DNA of 64,000 nucleotides from Tieghemiomyces parasiticus (Eukaryota > Kickxellomycota > Dimargaritomycetes > Dimargaritales > Dimargaritaceae): assembly GCA_027575765.1 (NCBI GenBank), contig JANBPT010000112.1:1-64000 (forward strand), written 5' to 3'. Below are positions 52,460-64,000 of this stretch, piece by piece. The position numbers and the translations under genes are program-made. Within the stretch, counting starts at the first letter, position 1, and every line of letters starts with the position of its first letter. The notes beneath the pieces were generated by a model that was not told the DNA's origin, searched no databases, and saw only the letters and a program-made list of their open reading frames with translations.

Positions 52460-54466
52460 ATGATGAAGCCAGTCAGTTTTATTTTGGTTAAGATCTTAGC
52501 CCTAACCTTGGCCGGTTCCACTCCCACCCGGTCTCACGCTCTAATGACGGAGAGTTTCGGCCCCAGCCTATTGGAGCGTACGTTCCAGGTCGTAGCACCC
52601 ACCGGCCACGACACCAAAGTGCGGCCACGCAACCGCCGCCGGCTGGATTCGGCCGTCCCCCACGCCCACTTGGTGACCCGAAGCCTGGCTTCGGGTGTGG
52701 ACCACGCCACCACATTCGCCAAGGAAACGTTCAACCTGACCGACAGCGACTATTACATGTCCTCGAGTGTCGAGTCGGATTTTGGGATGACACACGTCTA
52801 CCTCAACCAGTTGGTTCACGGATTCCCCGTACAGAATGGCGTCATGAATATTAATGTGGATCGAGAAGGTCGAGTCCTTTCTTACGGTAGCACATTCGTT
52901 CCGTCTAAAGATAGGCTGGGAGCGCACCCAGTATCAGTCTTGGCAAGACGCGACATTGAAGGATCCGTCACACTGTCTCCTGTCCAGGCTTTGCTAATTC
53001 TCGCGCGTAGCTTGGGTTACAATGTTACTGATACAGCCCACGTTATCGCGGAGCCCACCCGGCAGCTCGATACTGATTTTCCAGCGTTTACAATTACCTC
53101 CGATGACCTTGGGCTCAGTATAGACTACGAGATCCAAGTGACCCCTTCCTTTCTAATCACCGACGCCGAGGGACTTGAGGCCGGATACGCCGTGCAGTTC
53201 CGAGACGCCACCCTTTGGTTAGAGGCCTTTGTGGCGTTGGCCTCCGCCGAGGTCACCTCGCTGGTACACTGGTCTGCTGATGCCACCTACCGAGTGTTCC
53301 CTTTGGGCACTGTTAGCGAGATTGAAGGCCCGCGGCAATTAGTCATCGACCCCGAAGACAAACAGGCTTCCCCAGAGGGCTGGGTAGGTCACCTGGGTAC
53401 GACCTCGGGCAACAACGTTCACGCCCAAGAGAACTGGACGGGCCGACCCGCGTGGAAGGCCAACTACCGTCCCCACGTCACTAATGCCGCCACCGGATTT
53501 GATTTCCCGCTTGACATGTCTATCGCCAATGGGGCGGCCGCCGTGGACTCGAAGGTTCACATTGATGCGACCATTACCAATCTGTTTTGCTGGTGTAACT
53601 GGGCTCACGATCTGTTCTACCACTACGGCTTCACGGAGGCCGCCGGTAATTTCCAGGATCGCAACTTTGGCCGCGGTGGGGACGAAAACGATGCCGTGGT
53701 GGCTTTCGCCCAGACCGGGTCGGGTCGTAACAGCGCCGTGTTTGTTACCCCGCCTGACGGCCGCCAACCAGTGATGCGCATGTACCTTTGGGATCGGAGC
53801 ATGCCGGTCCGTGATGGCGCCCTGACCAGTGACATTATCATACACGAATACACCCACGGGGTATCCACCAGGCTAACTGGCGGTCGCAAGAACGTGGGGT
53901 GTTTAGGATGGGACGAGGCCGCAGCCATGAGCGAAGGCTGGGGAGACTTCTTTGCCCTTATATTACACCTAAACGAGACAGCTACCCGCACCACCGCGGT
54001 AGCTATCGGAGCCTACGTGACGCCCGGAGGCCACGGACTGCGCCCTTACCCCTACACCACCAACCTCGCGGTCAACCCGGCCACCTACGCAGACGTGTAT
54101 CGTCCCAACACGCCTTTCCAAGGCAGTCACGAGAACGGTATGATTTGGGCGGCCACCCTGTTCGAAGTATACTGGAACCTGGTCGATAAGTTAGGGTTTG
54201 ACCCAGACTGGACCTCGGCACGTACCAATCGTGGCAATACCCTGGCTGCTCTCCTGGTCATCACCGGGATGAAATTGCAACCCTGTTATCCGAATTTCGT
54301 CCAGGCTCGCGATGCCATCCTTCAAGCGGACGCCGTCATTACCCATGGCGAACACCGCTGTGAGATTTGGCAGGGGTTTGCTAAACGTGGTCTTGGGTGG
54401 CAGGCTCAGGCGGTCAAGCGGAGTAAGCGAACCGCTGACTTTACCCTACCACCCGAGTGTGTCTGA
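52460..54466 (+). CDS. Fungalysin, secreted M36 metalloprotease
   Basis: This intronless ORF encodes 668 residues, within the usual size for fungalysin precursors. A signal peptide (about 1-27, MMKPVSFILVKILALTLAG...) is followed by the inhibitory propeptide with an FTP-like part (about 75-135, with VYLNQLVHGFPVQNGVMNINV). The catalytic domain begins near 290. The gluzincin motif HEYTH is at 462-466, and the third zinc ligand Glu492 lies in MSEGWGDFF. CWCNWAHDLFYHYGFTEAAGNFQ and HENGMIWAATLFEVYWNLVD are further conserved blocks. Fungalysins degrade extracellular proteins such as elastin and keratin and are often expanded in parasitic fungi. All catalytic residues are present, so it should be active after propeptide removal. 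The gene stands alone in a gene-poor stretch. Confidence 0.96.
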   Translation: MMKPVSFILVKILALTLAGSTPTRSHALMTESFGPSLLERTFQVVAPTGHDTKVRPRNRRRLDSAVPHAHLVTRSLASGVDHATTFAKETFNLTDSDYYMSSSVESDFGMTHVYLNQLVHGFPVQNGVMNINVDREGRVLSYGSTFVPSKDRLGAHPVSVLARRDIEGSVTLSPVQALLILARSLGYNVTDTAHVIAEPTRQLDTDFPAFTITSDDLGLSIDYEIQVTPSFLITDAEGLEAGYAVQFRDATLWLEAFVALASAEVTSLVHWSADATYRVFPLGTVSEIEGPRQLVIDPEDKQASPEGWVGHLGTTSGNNVHAQENWTGRPAWKANYRPHVTNAATGFDFPLDMSIANGAAAVDSKVHIDATITNLFCWCNWAHDLFYHYGFTEAAGNFQDRNFGRGGDENDAVVAFAQTGSGRNSAVFVTPPDGRQPVMRMYLWDRSMPVRDGALTSDIIIHEYTHGVSTRLTGGRKNVGCLGWDEAAAMSEGWGDFFALILHLNETATRTTAVAIGAYVTPGGHGLRPYPYTTNLAVNPATYADVYRPNTPFQGSHENGMIWAATLFEVYWNLVDKLGFDPDWTSARTNRGNTLAALLVITGMKLQPCYPNFVQARDAILQADAVITHGEHRCEIWQGFAKRGLGWQAQAVKRSKRTADFTLPPECV

Positions 54467-57400
54467 TGGGGTGTAGTATCGCCATCCCCTTATAGCACCG
54501 TGTACTTTTTAATCTAATTGGATTCCAGTCCCGCATCGGGTACTTCGGTGTCCTTGTTTGCCTCATTCAGCCATTTCCAGGGCTTAGTGCTAATCAGTGT
54601 ATCTACCTAACTGTCTTGTATTTCTAGTTATTTTAGCACCTCAAATTTACCGGGCGATAAAGTTAACAAAGTCAGTCGTCGTCATCTTGAAGGGGTGGCT
54701 CTGACTGTTAAGCGTTGGGGAGAGAAAAATCTATTTGATGAGCACAGTACACCTGTTATTTAGGGAAAATAAGTTCAGTTCAGCATGCCTGATTACTACA
54801 CCCGAACCCGAATTGGATGGCACATATGAACAACGCTAGAAACGACTATACTTTCCAAAGGGCGCGGTCAAGACCTGTCCAGCTATTCTAGCACCTCACC
54901 TGTTTCAACTCCCACAGTACTCTAGACCAACTGCTCATGCTCAGCACACACAGCTCGCGCCTACTATAGTGAGTGCAATTCCCCTAACCATAACCACCCT
55001 CTTCGCCGCCCCTATCCTTCCAGGAACCTAAAATTAGTCCTAACCTTGGCGAAATAGAGAACATTGTTTACTTGACCCGATCGTTCATAAAGTATCCAGG
55101 ACCTAGACCTATCCTTAACTTGCTACTTTGGCTATCCAACTACGCGGTTGGCAACTTTCTAAACCAGTAGTCGTGGCTGGATAATCCCATCCGTTCTTTT
55201 TTTTTGGCTGACAGCGGATTATTATCTAGGAATCCGATACATCTCGTATGGTGAGTCCTCTTGCTACTACCAGCACATTCATTATCAATTAGAAGTTGTC
55301 ATAAATCAAGCGTAGGTGGTGAGGTAATGAAAGATGTGGTGGGAGAAATTTCGCGTTTAGGACTATAGGCATCACTTTTGATTAACGTCCCCAGGAAGAT
55401 CTAAGTCAGTCATGCCCACCTGCTTCTTCTCGTTAATGAGCGACCGCTCATGCCATTCACCATGGAAAAAAAAACAGCAGTGAGAAAATAGGCCCAAGTG
55501 GACTCCATCCAGTTGCCCTTACCGTCGGACCTTGTTTGCGGATTAGCGCAGCAGGCCAGTGTGAAAATCATATCCATTGCCGGGTCATAAGCCCCGCCTG
55601 CTCAAACTGGTGGGGTACATCGCATTAGGCGTCGTACCAGAAATGATATTATACCTCATAATTACCACACTTCCTTCTCGCCTCTATGAAACATGTCCAC
55701 AGGTCCGCCAAGCCCACACTGTCATGCACCCTCAATTTCCTCTTTGCTCGCTAGATACTTCTTGCACCTTCCAGGCTCCTTTTATTGTTCTCCTTGCAGC
55801 CTTCCGAATTCCGTTCCTATTGGGCCCTCACCCCACCCTCATGACTCACCCCATATTGTCTCTCTTCATTTTCCTGCCTATGTCTTTCACCTGATACCAC
55901 CTTGCACTGCCCAACTGACCTCACTCACCCTTACTCACCTTGTCTATATCCCCCTACTCTCTAGGACCAGGCCTATGGACATCGGATATATAGGCGCCAA
56001 TATGATTTATCCTGAATAATTTATCACCATTTACACTCAAACAATCACTCTATTGTGTTCGCCTTTCCTTAATTCCAATAAGAACCCAGCCCTTAAGGTT
56101 TCACTTACCTTATTGAAAATTCCGCTACAAATAGCTCCAAAAACCATCGAGTACTGGGCGAGATATCCACTCCAAAGTATCAATATATTGCACTCCAAAG
56201 GTGCCTTAAGCGCCTACAGCTGTCCCAATTTAGTCTATTTCAGTATGCGTCGGCACAATGAAGCCAGTTTCTAAAGAGGCTTGGTCATGGGCCCTACTGG
56301 AAAGATGTCAAGGTCCGTTCAGTAGACACCATTCCGCTTACGATTACCCGAAAAGGAGCCCGGTGCTACCATTTTCGAGCGTGTATGGGGCCATTAAATT
56401 CAGAAACAGAGATCTTTACTGGTTGAATGAGCGAGCGGGCCAGAGAAAGCCTAAGCGAAGTAATTGGGTGCGTAGCAGCAAGGAATCCGGATACTGGGGA
56501 ATATGGGAGTTATCTTTAGTATTGATGCTGGGGATTGTCGGTTTCAAATATGCTGACGTAGGACTGGCGCTCGGTAGCTCGGATTACTGGTCGGATATTG
56601 GGACATTTGGACTATGAACCGGATTAGGTGCAGACCGAGAACGCACTTGGGCAAAATGGACCAGCTGCATTCCATATCCACAGCCATAGATTATTGAGCG
56701 AGCCGCCTTACACCTCTCCTGCACCGAATTCCTTCAGGTTTCTCTTAATGATTTTGTAGAACTGCACTGTCGCACAATAGTGTTCGTACTTGGACAGGCT
56801 TTGGCATGGATTTCCAGCATCATTTCGCTTTGCTTTACTGAAGCGGCAGAGTCAGGCACTACTAGAGTAATGTTTCATTCGGTCTGGCAGACCATCCCAA
56901 GGTCAATCAAGTACCTATGCCACCCAATGCTAGGTTGGTGTCATCTTTACCTCTCTTTATATACCAGCGCATCTGAATCGTCTCATATCTAAATGGGGTA
57001 ACAGTAACCTTACACTATCAAGTTAACATTACATTAGTCCAGTCGTTGTTGAACCCTGTACGCTACAATTGTACAATAGCATTCGTATGCTAAGCCGGTT
57101 GACCTCATTGACGGTGGTGGGTGTTATGTAGTATACTGTTCCTCAGTTAGACAGGCCTTACTAAGGAAGTCAATACGGATGATTTCACGCAAAGCAGAGG
57201 AGGAAGTGAAGGGGTAGTAGATTGCCAAACGACTAGTTGTGCTATTCCTGTGCCCAACTCATACTAGACTGCGTGAGGTGCGTGTTTCCACTTTGAATCG
57301 ACAGGGAAACGACTTTATTGTCAAAAGGCTAGCGGCCCTACTGTTTTTCCAGTGGCTAAATCCCCATCGGCTGTAGGCCTCCTGAACCTCGCCAGAAATG

Positions 57401-60400
57401 TCGAGGTCATACCCCGTCTTCATTCCTAGGCCCCAACCCCCGTTTTCAGGACTTCTACCGCTCGATCGAGTTTTATTGACCCGTTTGGTTCTATTTTTCT
57501 ACTTTTCATTTATAGAAGGCGGAAAATTAACGGCAGAGTCACAAGTCTAAGCAAGTCCCTAATGCGGGCCGGTGTTTCATCTCACATTTCCCTATTGAGA
57601 GGTTCCCATCCGATAATTTTTTAGATGCGGAGTTCGGAGGTACATACGATTACTCTCCCCCAACACGGCCGAACTTCCTATAGCTCGTTCCCAAGCATGA
57701 TACCTACACGGTCCAGTCAGCTATATTTTCCTTAACTAGAAACCTTCAACCACCGATCCTTCTTACCCTGCCTTCCCAGCACATCCGCTCACGCCTATAG
57801 TTTGTAGCGGGAGTAATGGCTAACCCGTAAGCAGCCACAGCCCTTTTCCTGGTCGTTTCCCACTCACACCCCGAGTTTACTTAAGCAGTTCCCTTACAGC
57901 GAGTCATCACGTTGGTCCTTACTAAATTAGTAAACGTCACACTATTTCATGGCCTTCATACTGGGATCTGCAGAATTGAAAAAAAAAGTATGAATCCGGA
58001 ATTCTTTGGATGGACCGAGGAGGCTGACGGTAACCTTCAAATCTGAAGGTTTCAACTATGCTGAAACTGAAGTGCCTGGTTAGTGCCTTATATCCCAGTA
58101 TGGAAGAAGTAATAGCGAGGAAAAGGATGGTTAGTACTAATGGTAAATTATTTACGGGGGTAGCTAGTGGCGAAGGGCAGAACATGGAGATCCAAAACCG
58201 CACTTCCTGGTGTAGGATGTATCCTCAGTTACATTATCCTTACAGTTGGCGCTTCCATCGTCAAAAAGTCATCCTAATATCCCTGGTACTTAGCAATACC
58301 TCTCCACCTCAACCCTGCCTCTGGCGACCAGTCAATTCGCTTACCAACACCTACTAAACACAAACTCAGCGTTCGTGGAACACCATGATGATAAATTCTA
58401 GCCTACCCGGTGTCGGGAATAAGATCCCTCGGCCACAGTAGCCACTTAAACTTCCTTCAGATCACTGCACAGAGTTAGGTCCGCCCGTCTCCCTAATGCT
58501 GAGCGGGGTAGGACACCACGGGGGTAGCCTTAAACATTACTATGAACCAATAGGGGAAATAGAAGATTACAGTATTACTCTGGCCATGTTAGTAAACAAG
58601 TGAGACCGCAGCCCTGACTAGACTGTGTCTCGCTACTTTTTGGTCTCATCTATAGAAGTAGGGCACAATCAGAATATGGCTAATAGGCCTGGGAGGTAGC
58701 TGAGTTGGTAGATACCTCTAAGGTAGCCAAAGTTCGTCTAATAGATTATCTGCCACTCTCGCCTCCCATTTGGTGGAGCAGGTTTAAAGGCCGAATAGCC
58801 GGTAACCAACGACTTTGAGAGCACCGCTCATCGGCCATTCCACACCGTAGCGGATCGATGGTACTCCTTTTCCTCACTTACACCATCGGTCGGGGTATCC
58901 TGTGGAACTTAGTTTCACCATAGCACCCAACCGTCCGGTATTCTTTCAGAAAGATGATATCTAAGAAAGGCATTTTATCGATGGCGGGATAAGGACCGGA
59001 GTTCGGAGGAAGTGAGTGATAAGGCAAGGGAAGGTGACGCGAGTAACCACAGTCGAATTCCATAGTATGACTGCCGTTGCTGGTCAAACTGTAGCGGATG
59101 GGAGGAATTGGACAGTAGAGACGGGTCGGACTTTACCACGGAAGACACTTTGTGGAGTGGGAGGGGTGGGGATCTTACAAATAGTTCATGGCCTAATAGC
59201 ACAGCAAGCTTAGCAGAACTTGGGTGCTGAGCATTTCGTGGGGACAGGGGCTGCGACCGCCCTTGTCCTCTGTGGTATAATGCCCTTTTTCGTCGGGGGG
59301 GCACAATTACACTCGGGCTGTCGCCCAAGAATCGGATGGATGTCGATTGGATATTAGGCTTATAGGGATTAATTTGCTGATACCCTGCAGATAACCTAAG
59401 GAGGGCAGGGTGAAGAGAGCATTATGGTTACTAGGAACGGGAGAGGTCTGTGGGCAAAGGTGGACTAGCCTTCAAGATTCACTGTTAGTCACGCTCACCA
59501 CCCTCCTCTGCCCAGTCCCCTCCTTCTCGCAAGCATCGTCTGTCAACCAACAACCTATACAGTCATATCGCTCCTGCTCCACCCGGTCGCTACGCAAGCT
59601 TGCAACCTTCAACCGTAACCCCGTATCCCTGTGTACTCTGGCCTGACCTTATCCAGTACCGAAGCCAAATGAGGGCAAATGAGGCTTGTCTTAATAACGG
59701 GCCAGAGGGAAGGGGGAGGATCGGCGGCATCATAGTAAGGCTGACTGGTTTAAATTACACCAACGTCGTCAAGTCGATGGATAGGAGGAACGTCCTATGA
59801 ATGAGTATTGGTTATACTGATCGACTGCGCCCTCCCACACCCCTTGGCCACCCCCCTCCCGCCCATCCATCACTTTAACAATTCTTTGTTTCCTGAACCG
59901 CTTAGTACAGGATTCGGCTAGACCCAATGGGGTTGACCCTTGCCACAGGACCCCTGTGCGCCAGCTGAAGGGCGGCTGCGGTGTGTGCACGGACGGACGA
60001 TGGGAATGGGCCGGGGTTTAGGCGCTGGAACTGACGCCCACCGGGCACTTGGCCTCGCCCTACGGGCGGCGGTTTCTGCCCTAATTTCGCCCTCTATATG
60101 TGAACAGACTATTGACACGCCAGCGTTGTGTCTATCACACTCCCCGTATGTCCCGTGGCCAATCATTTAGCCCCTTCGCCCTCGCACGTCCTCCACCCGT
60201 ATCTTCACATAGACCTTACCGACCCAAGATGGCTTCCAGATATCTAAACGGAATTCAAACGGGTCCACATGCGTCCTCTATATGGAGATCCCATTCGCGC
60301 GATATATAAGTAAAGGCCCCCGGCCCTCGCTTCCTTTCTTTAGATCCGGTGAATCGCCTATCAGCTTTGCGGATTTTTATCCCCTGCCTTGTCTCCGAAC

Positions 60401-60842
60401 TACCCGCAAGCCCCAGCCGTAGCTTTGTACTTTTATCACGCGAGTCCCCAACCTTTCGTCTACTTACAACAATCACGCACCACAGACTGTTCTATCGTAC
60501 AGTCCGTATGCTTTCTGTTAATTTCTCTACTCCAGTTTTGAGTCTATGAGTCGCATTCCTCTGCTGGGCCATTGAAAGCCGTATAACTTAGTTATCCCGC
60601 CTGTTTTTCTCATTACGCCGCCGCAGCGTATCCATACCACATTGTTTATGTCTGTATTCATATAATACCTGGTTGCTTATCACTTGACCACCCTTGACCA
60701 CATCTGATCTCCTCGGAAAGCTTTGACGGTGTGATATCGCTCATTTAAGCAAACTCCTCAACGTCACTCTCACTCTTTTTACAGTTGGTGCCAATCTGCC
60801 CCGAATGGATCCTTAGTTCCGTTGCACCTCTCCTTAAGCATC
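54467..60842. other. Gene-poor region, 6.4 kb
   Basis: No gene is supported here. The longest frames are about 119 codons (56258-56617 plus) and 117 codons (58975-59328 minus); none has a domain or neighbouring exons that join it. An isolated hydrophobic ORF at 57937-58203 (minus) could be a chance frame. The composition is close to even, with frequent stops in all frames. A tRNA A-box-like element near 58697 was considered and rejected. Confidence 0.5.
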
Positions 60843-62105
60843 ATGAAAACTAATCCACAGGAAAATGGACACAGCAGCGGATACCGCAGCCCGGAGAGGT
60901 CGCGGGCCCCGGTCGAAGCTTATACTCCCCGTGGGCCGCTGCTACCGCAGCAACAACGCCAGGCCGATGGTCGAACTTCTCACTGTCTGCCCACTTTTCA
61001 CCGGCCAGAACGGCTGCCGCCGATCGTTACTCGGAATTCACTCTCACACCGCCCCAACCGCCCCTACGATTCCGCTACACACGACTACCCCGGCCACCCT
61101 TCGTCGTCACCGACGATCCTACCACCATGTTCGCTGGCACTGCCCAGCCTAGGTGTGCTGCACCCGTCGGGATACACGCCACCCCCCCTAGCCCACGAGT
61201 ATGCAGCCCGGCGGCGATCCTACGACGAGATGAACGGAGCTACCCCGCCTTTCGTCCGCACTAACTACAGACCCCCTGCACCTGCCTTGCCGGGTCTCGC
61301 CGGCATCTCCGAGACGGCCACCACGCCGACCTGTGGCCAGCTCCATCCGACGGATCCACAGAGCGTCCCCACGAGTGACGGACGCACGGTGACCACTTGG
61401 CGGCCCGACGAAATACGCCTGCTAGTCACCTGCCGAGACCAAATGGCAGCCGAATTTGCGACGGTCAAGCGCAATCACGGGCTGTGGGAGAAGATTTCCG
61501 AAAAGCTCCGGGCCGCCCACAGCGACAAGTCGGGGATTCAGTGCCGGCACAAGTGGAAAAACATGTCCCGGATGACCAAGGAGAATGACGATTTCAACCG
61601 TACCCATCTGCCGAGCGAACACCGTCACAGCGAGTTCGACGACGATATCCGCCGGATTAATCTTCGAACCAGTGCTATGCCACCATCTGTTGCGTCCTAC
61701 GAGGGATCCATTCTATCCGTCTCGACTCTGGACGCGCCCACCGGCACAACGATAGGCACTGTCGCCCCGGCTGAAACGGGCCTGTCCGTGGAGCGCGGAT
61801 CCAGCAGCGAAATGGAACCCTCAACCTCCTCCGCTATACCATCATTGCAGGTAACCTGCATCGAACCTGTAATCCAACCACCCTCACTCAAGAGACGTCG
61901 GGCCGACACTGACCCGATTGGCATGCCAGTTCCATCATTATGGGAAATGACCAAACGTCTGACCGCCCTGAAAAGCATGGTGGCCGCGGTGGAAGTTCGG
62001 CAGACCGCTACGGAAGACTTGGCCAGGACAACGGTCGAGCGTCTCGATGGAATCACCAAGTTATTACATGAGATCTTGAGAGGGCGCAACGCAGCCTCGC
62101 AATAA
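60843..62105 (+). CDS. Myb/SANT-like (trihelix) DNA-binding protein 2
   Basis: The start is ATG 60843; the frame extends seven codons further only to a TTG. The product has 420 residues. A Pro/Ser/His-rich N-terminal half (1-180) precedes a SANT/trihelix domain at about 184-252, with WRPDEIRLLVTCRD, GLWEKISEKLRA, and the third helix SGIQCRHKWKNMSRM. After a low-complexity region, a basic stretch (SLKRRRADTD, a possible nuclear localisation signal) is followed by a C-terminal coiled coil (LTALKSMVAAVEVRQTATEDL...LHEIL). This matches the plan of the SANT-like gene at 45.7-47.1 kb, but the domain sequences are diverged. It is likely a nuclear regulator with unknown targets. Confidence 0.82.
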   Translation: MKTNPQENGHSSGYRSPERSRAPVEAYTPRGPLLPQQQRQADGRTSHCLPTFHRPERLPPIVTRNSLSHRPNRPYDSATHDYPGHPSSSPTILPPCSLALPSLGVLHPSGYTPPPLAHEYAARRRSYDEMNGATPPFVRTNYRPPAPALPGLAGISETATTPTCGQLHPTDPQSVPTSDGRTVTTWRPDEIRLLVTCRDQMAAEFATVKRNHGLWEKISEKLRAAHSDKSGIQCRHKWKNMSRMTKENDDFNRTHLPSEHRHSEFDDDIRRINLRTSAMPPSVASYEGSILSVSTLDAPTGTTIGTVAPAETGLSVERGSSSEMEPSTSSAIPSLQVTCIEPVIQPPSLKRRRADTDPIGMPVPSLWEMTKRLTALKSMVAAVEVRQTATEDLARTTVERLDGITKLLHEILRGRNAASQ

Positions 62106-63854
62106 ACGCAGACAATATGCCGGCGCCTTACCTGCCAACGTGGATGCGGGGATTTCGGGTTTAAGGTTCTTTCTTAGTATTTGTGTTTGCTTTTATTTAT
62201 TTTTCTTGTAACTTATTGTTCAGACAGGTATGTGTGGTAGGCCAGTTCCCGAGGAGTGGTTTATTACAATTAATGCAAGATAGATACAAGTTAAGATAAA
62301 GACATTAGTGGTTAGAGTTGTTGGCTTACATAGCGGTAAAGTGTGTGGAGGGCCAGGTCTTGATTGGGTCTTGGTAGTTAGCCATGAAGTGTTCCTGGTA
62401 TGTTTGCCATGGTCAATCGTTGGCACTAAAAGGGTGGTGCTTGTTCCTGTATGGCCTCGCAATGACTTGTAGGGTTCTGTGGAACGTCGGCTTTTGGATA
62501 CTAGCAGTACGCGTATTAACTGGCAGTCTCTTAGCTGGCAGGTGTTTCTGTGATATTAACGCGCAATCAAGCCCGGCGGTTTATATTATATATTTATATT
62601 CGCCACAGCCGCGAACGCTGGCAAGCGATTGGTCGAACGAGGTCTATCGTGCCGCTCCTGGCCACCCAGTGGCGATCGGAGTTGGTTCATGACATCATGT
62701 CGATACTACTCTAGTTGGTGGGCTACAAGCTATTCCCCGTGACAGAATACGGATTATAGTAACTTCAAATATAATACGCCCCATAACGTGGACCGCTAGT
62801 CTGCCAACTGGTCCCAGCCGATTCGAACGTCACGTATGTGGTCCTCGGCCCTGGTTTGGTGAGCTTGGGCCCAAGATGGCCATCACCGTTAGGGAGCTGG
62901 CAGAGAGGTTGTAGACAGTAAGGTATTTGACTCGGTACGTCTAGATTCCCAAGTTTCGCAGGGGGCGGGTGCGGTAGGTAAGTGACCCTCGGATTCTGCT
63001 ACATTTTCCCTCTGGGGGACACATTGTCGGGTTGCAACGTATATACACCTGGCGCCGGGAATTCGTCGTCTACCTACCTCGGTGCCGCAGTAGTACTGCT
63101 ACTTGACTCCAGAATGGCTGGTCAGCAGCCCGTGTCCTGTCTTGCGTCCCCACTCTACGCTGTAGATGGTAAACCTCTCTTCTGGCACTCCTGGATGTCG
63201 CTAGTCACCGGGCTCGTCCTGCCAGCGCCTGGTAGAATGTGGTGCAGATGGTGTGCTCCGCCGAGGATCCCACAATTTCCAGAGTCATGGTGTCCAGAAA
63301 CTACCGGCACGTTGACCCAGACAGGGAACATGCGCGGAAAGGCAGCTTGTATGGTGGCCCTTCTGACCTGCAGCTGGTTCACACCCCATCCGCCACCATC
63401 AATCAGACCCGCTCTGCCTCAGTGCGGTCTGGATGCAGCCACCCCCTTGGTCGTTCCCACCCTTGTTTGAGTTCTTGCTGCCAGGCCCTGTCACATCGGT
63501 CGCACAGATATTTACCGACACGCCCCCATCCCTTGGCCCACAATCGAAGGCCCTCCCCACCGGTGAAGTGTTCTCCGCCCCTGACGTTGTCTCTATTGCC
63601 AGTGGGGTTAAACACCTTCTGTCCCTGTGTGCCCCGCCTAGTCCTCTCTCTTTCTGCCTCTTGATATATCCTTACATAGCACACGTTTTGTTAACCTCCT
63701 TGTGTCTACTTACCAGCTGCCCTCGGAATACCGGGTTCCCTGCCAATCCCTGGTTATTCCTACTCACTCCCTTAGGATCGCCGTGGCAACCTCCACCTCC
63801 AGCCCATCTCAACTACCTTCGGCACTCCGACCCCGCCCCTCACCAGCGATCGCC
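62106..63854. other. Intergenic region
   Basis: About 1.75 kb before the start of the phosphotransferase gene. A 162-codon plus ORF at 62982-63470 and a 141-codon ORF at 63239-63664 overlap in different frames and show no domain. Pyrimidine-rich sequence from about 63600 on fits a promoter and 5' UTR. Confidence 0.5.
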
Positions 63855-64000
63855 ATGGCCAAGGGCTCCGTGTACATCCCGGAGGTCGACCTTCCAAACC
63901 TCCACAAGTACAAGTACAGCGGCACAGACAAGTCGCTCCTCTCGCGGTATGTGCTGTGTCACTACTGGAACAACCTGGTCAAGGTGTTCCCCATGTGGAT
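63855..64000 (+). CDS. CDP-alcohol phosphotransferase (choline/ethanolamine type), 5' end only
   Basis: From ATG 63855 (gccATGgc) the frame is open to the edge, giving about 48 residues. YIPEVDLPNLHKYKYSGTDKSLLSRYVL followed by WNNLVKVFPMW is the characteristic start of Cpt1/Ept1-type enzymes. These transfer phosphocholine or phosphoethanolamine from CDP to diacylglycerol at the ER or Golgi, making phosphatidylcholine or phosphatidylethanolamine. The catalytic CDP-alcohol motif would lie beyond the window, so which substrate is used cannot be told. No intron is seen in this part. Confidence 0.88.
   Translation, partial: MAKGSVYIPEVDLPNLHKYKYSGTDKSLLSRYVLCHYWNNLVKVFPMW

Noticed and set aside
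58691..58770. A tRNA-like element: an A-box match (TAGCTGAGTTGG) with a 7-base acceptor-like pairing of GGGAGGT and GCCTCCC
   Set aside because: The D-stem does not pair, the spacing from acceptor to A-box is one base short, and no B-box/T-arm precedes the 3' strand.
1..64000. CRISPR arrays, insertion sequences, bacterial operons or viral inserts
   Set aside because: No direct repeats with regular spacing, no transposase or viral replication motifs, and the genes are of fungal nuclear type with spliceosomal introns.

Overview
This window looks like nuclear DNA of an early-diverging (zoopagomycete-like) fungus. The evidence is GC-rich coding DNA, genes that are mostly intron-free or carry a few short GT-AG introns, and typically fungal genes: a trifunctional HIS4, TSC13, SPB1, MPE1 and an M36 fungalysin. 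No bacterial operons, plasmid, phage or CRISPR features were seen. The fungal assignment is firm. The lineage within the fungi is inference.

Layout. Positions 1-6.4 kb hold the end of an unidentified gene, a spliced small membrane protein, HIS4 on the minus strand with a perfect Gcn4-type site upstream, and an ankyrin protein. Positions 7.4-13.1 kb hold three tandem secreted proteins that share a C-terminal domain I do not recognise; this is the most novel-looking part. Positions 13.4-15.1 kb hold a four-exon HSDL2-like SDR whose catalytic motifs are eroded. Positions 15.1-17.5 kb are unresolved. A tandem AAA ATPase with altered Walker B motifs (17.5-19.4 kb) follows, then a small helical protein, a coiled-coil protein with a CC1-box-like dynein adaptor motif (20.7-23.6 kb) and a kinesin-6 (25.8-30.2 kb). 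Positions 31.4-37.2 kb are all minus strand: a doubtful small gene, a CINP-like protein, a cis-prenyltransferase and a small secreted protein that may be cut into a peptide. Positions 38.8-47.1 kb hold SPB1, TSC13, MPE1 and a Myb/SANT-like regulator. The last 17 kb are gene-poor, with one fungalysin, a second SANT/trihelix protein and the start of a CDP-alcohol phosphotransferase.

Themes. Several genes point to ribosome biogenesis: SPB1, possibly the ankyrin protein, and the AAA and CINP-like proteins, which resemble two subunits of the animal 55LCC complex (SPATA5-SPATA5L1-C1orf109-CINP). Several others are secreted: the tandem trio, the fungalysin and the putative processed peptide. Lipid and prenol synthesis is represented by TSC13, the cis-prenyltransferase and the phosphotransferase. 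No tRNA or rRNA gene was found by eye. All family assignments come from reading motifs; no database search was run.
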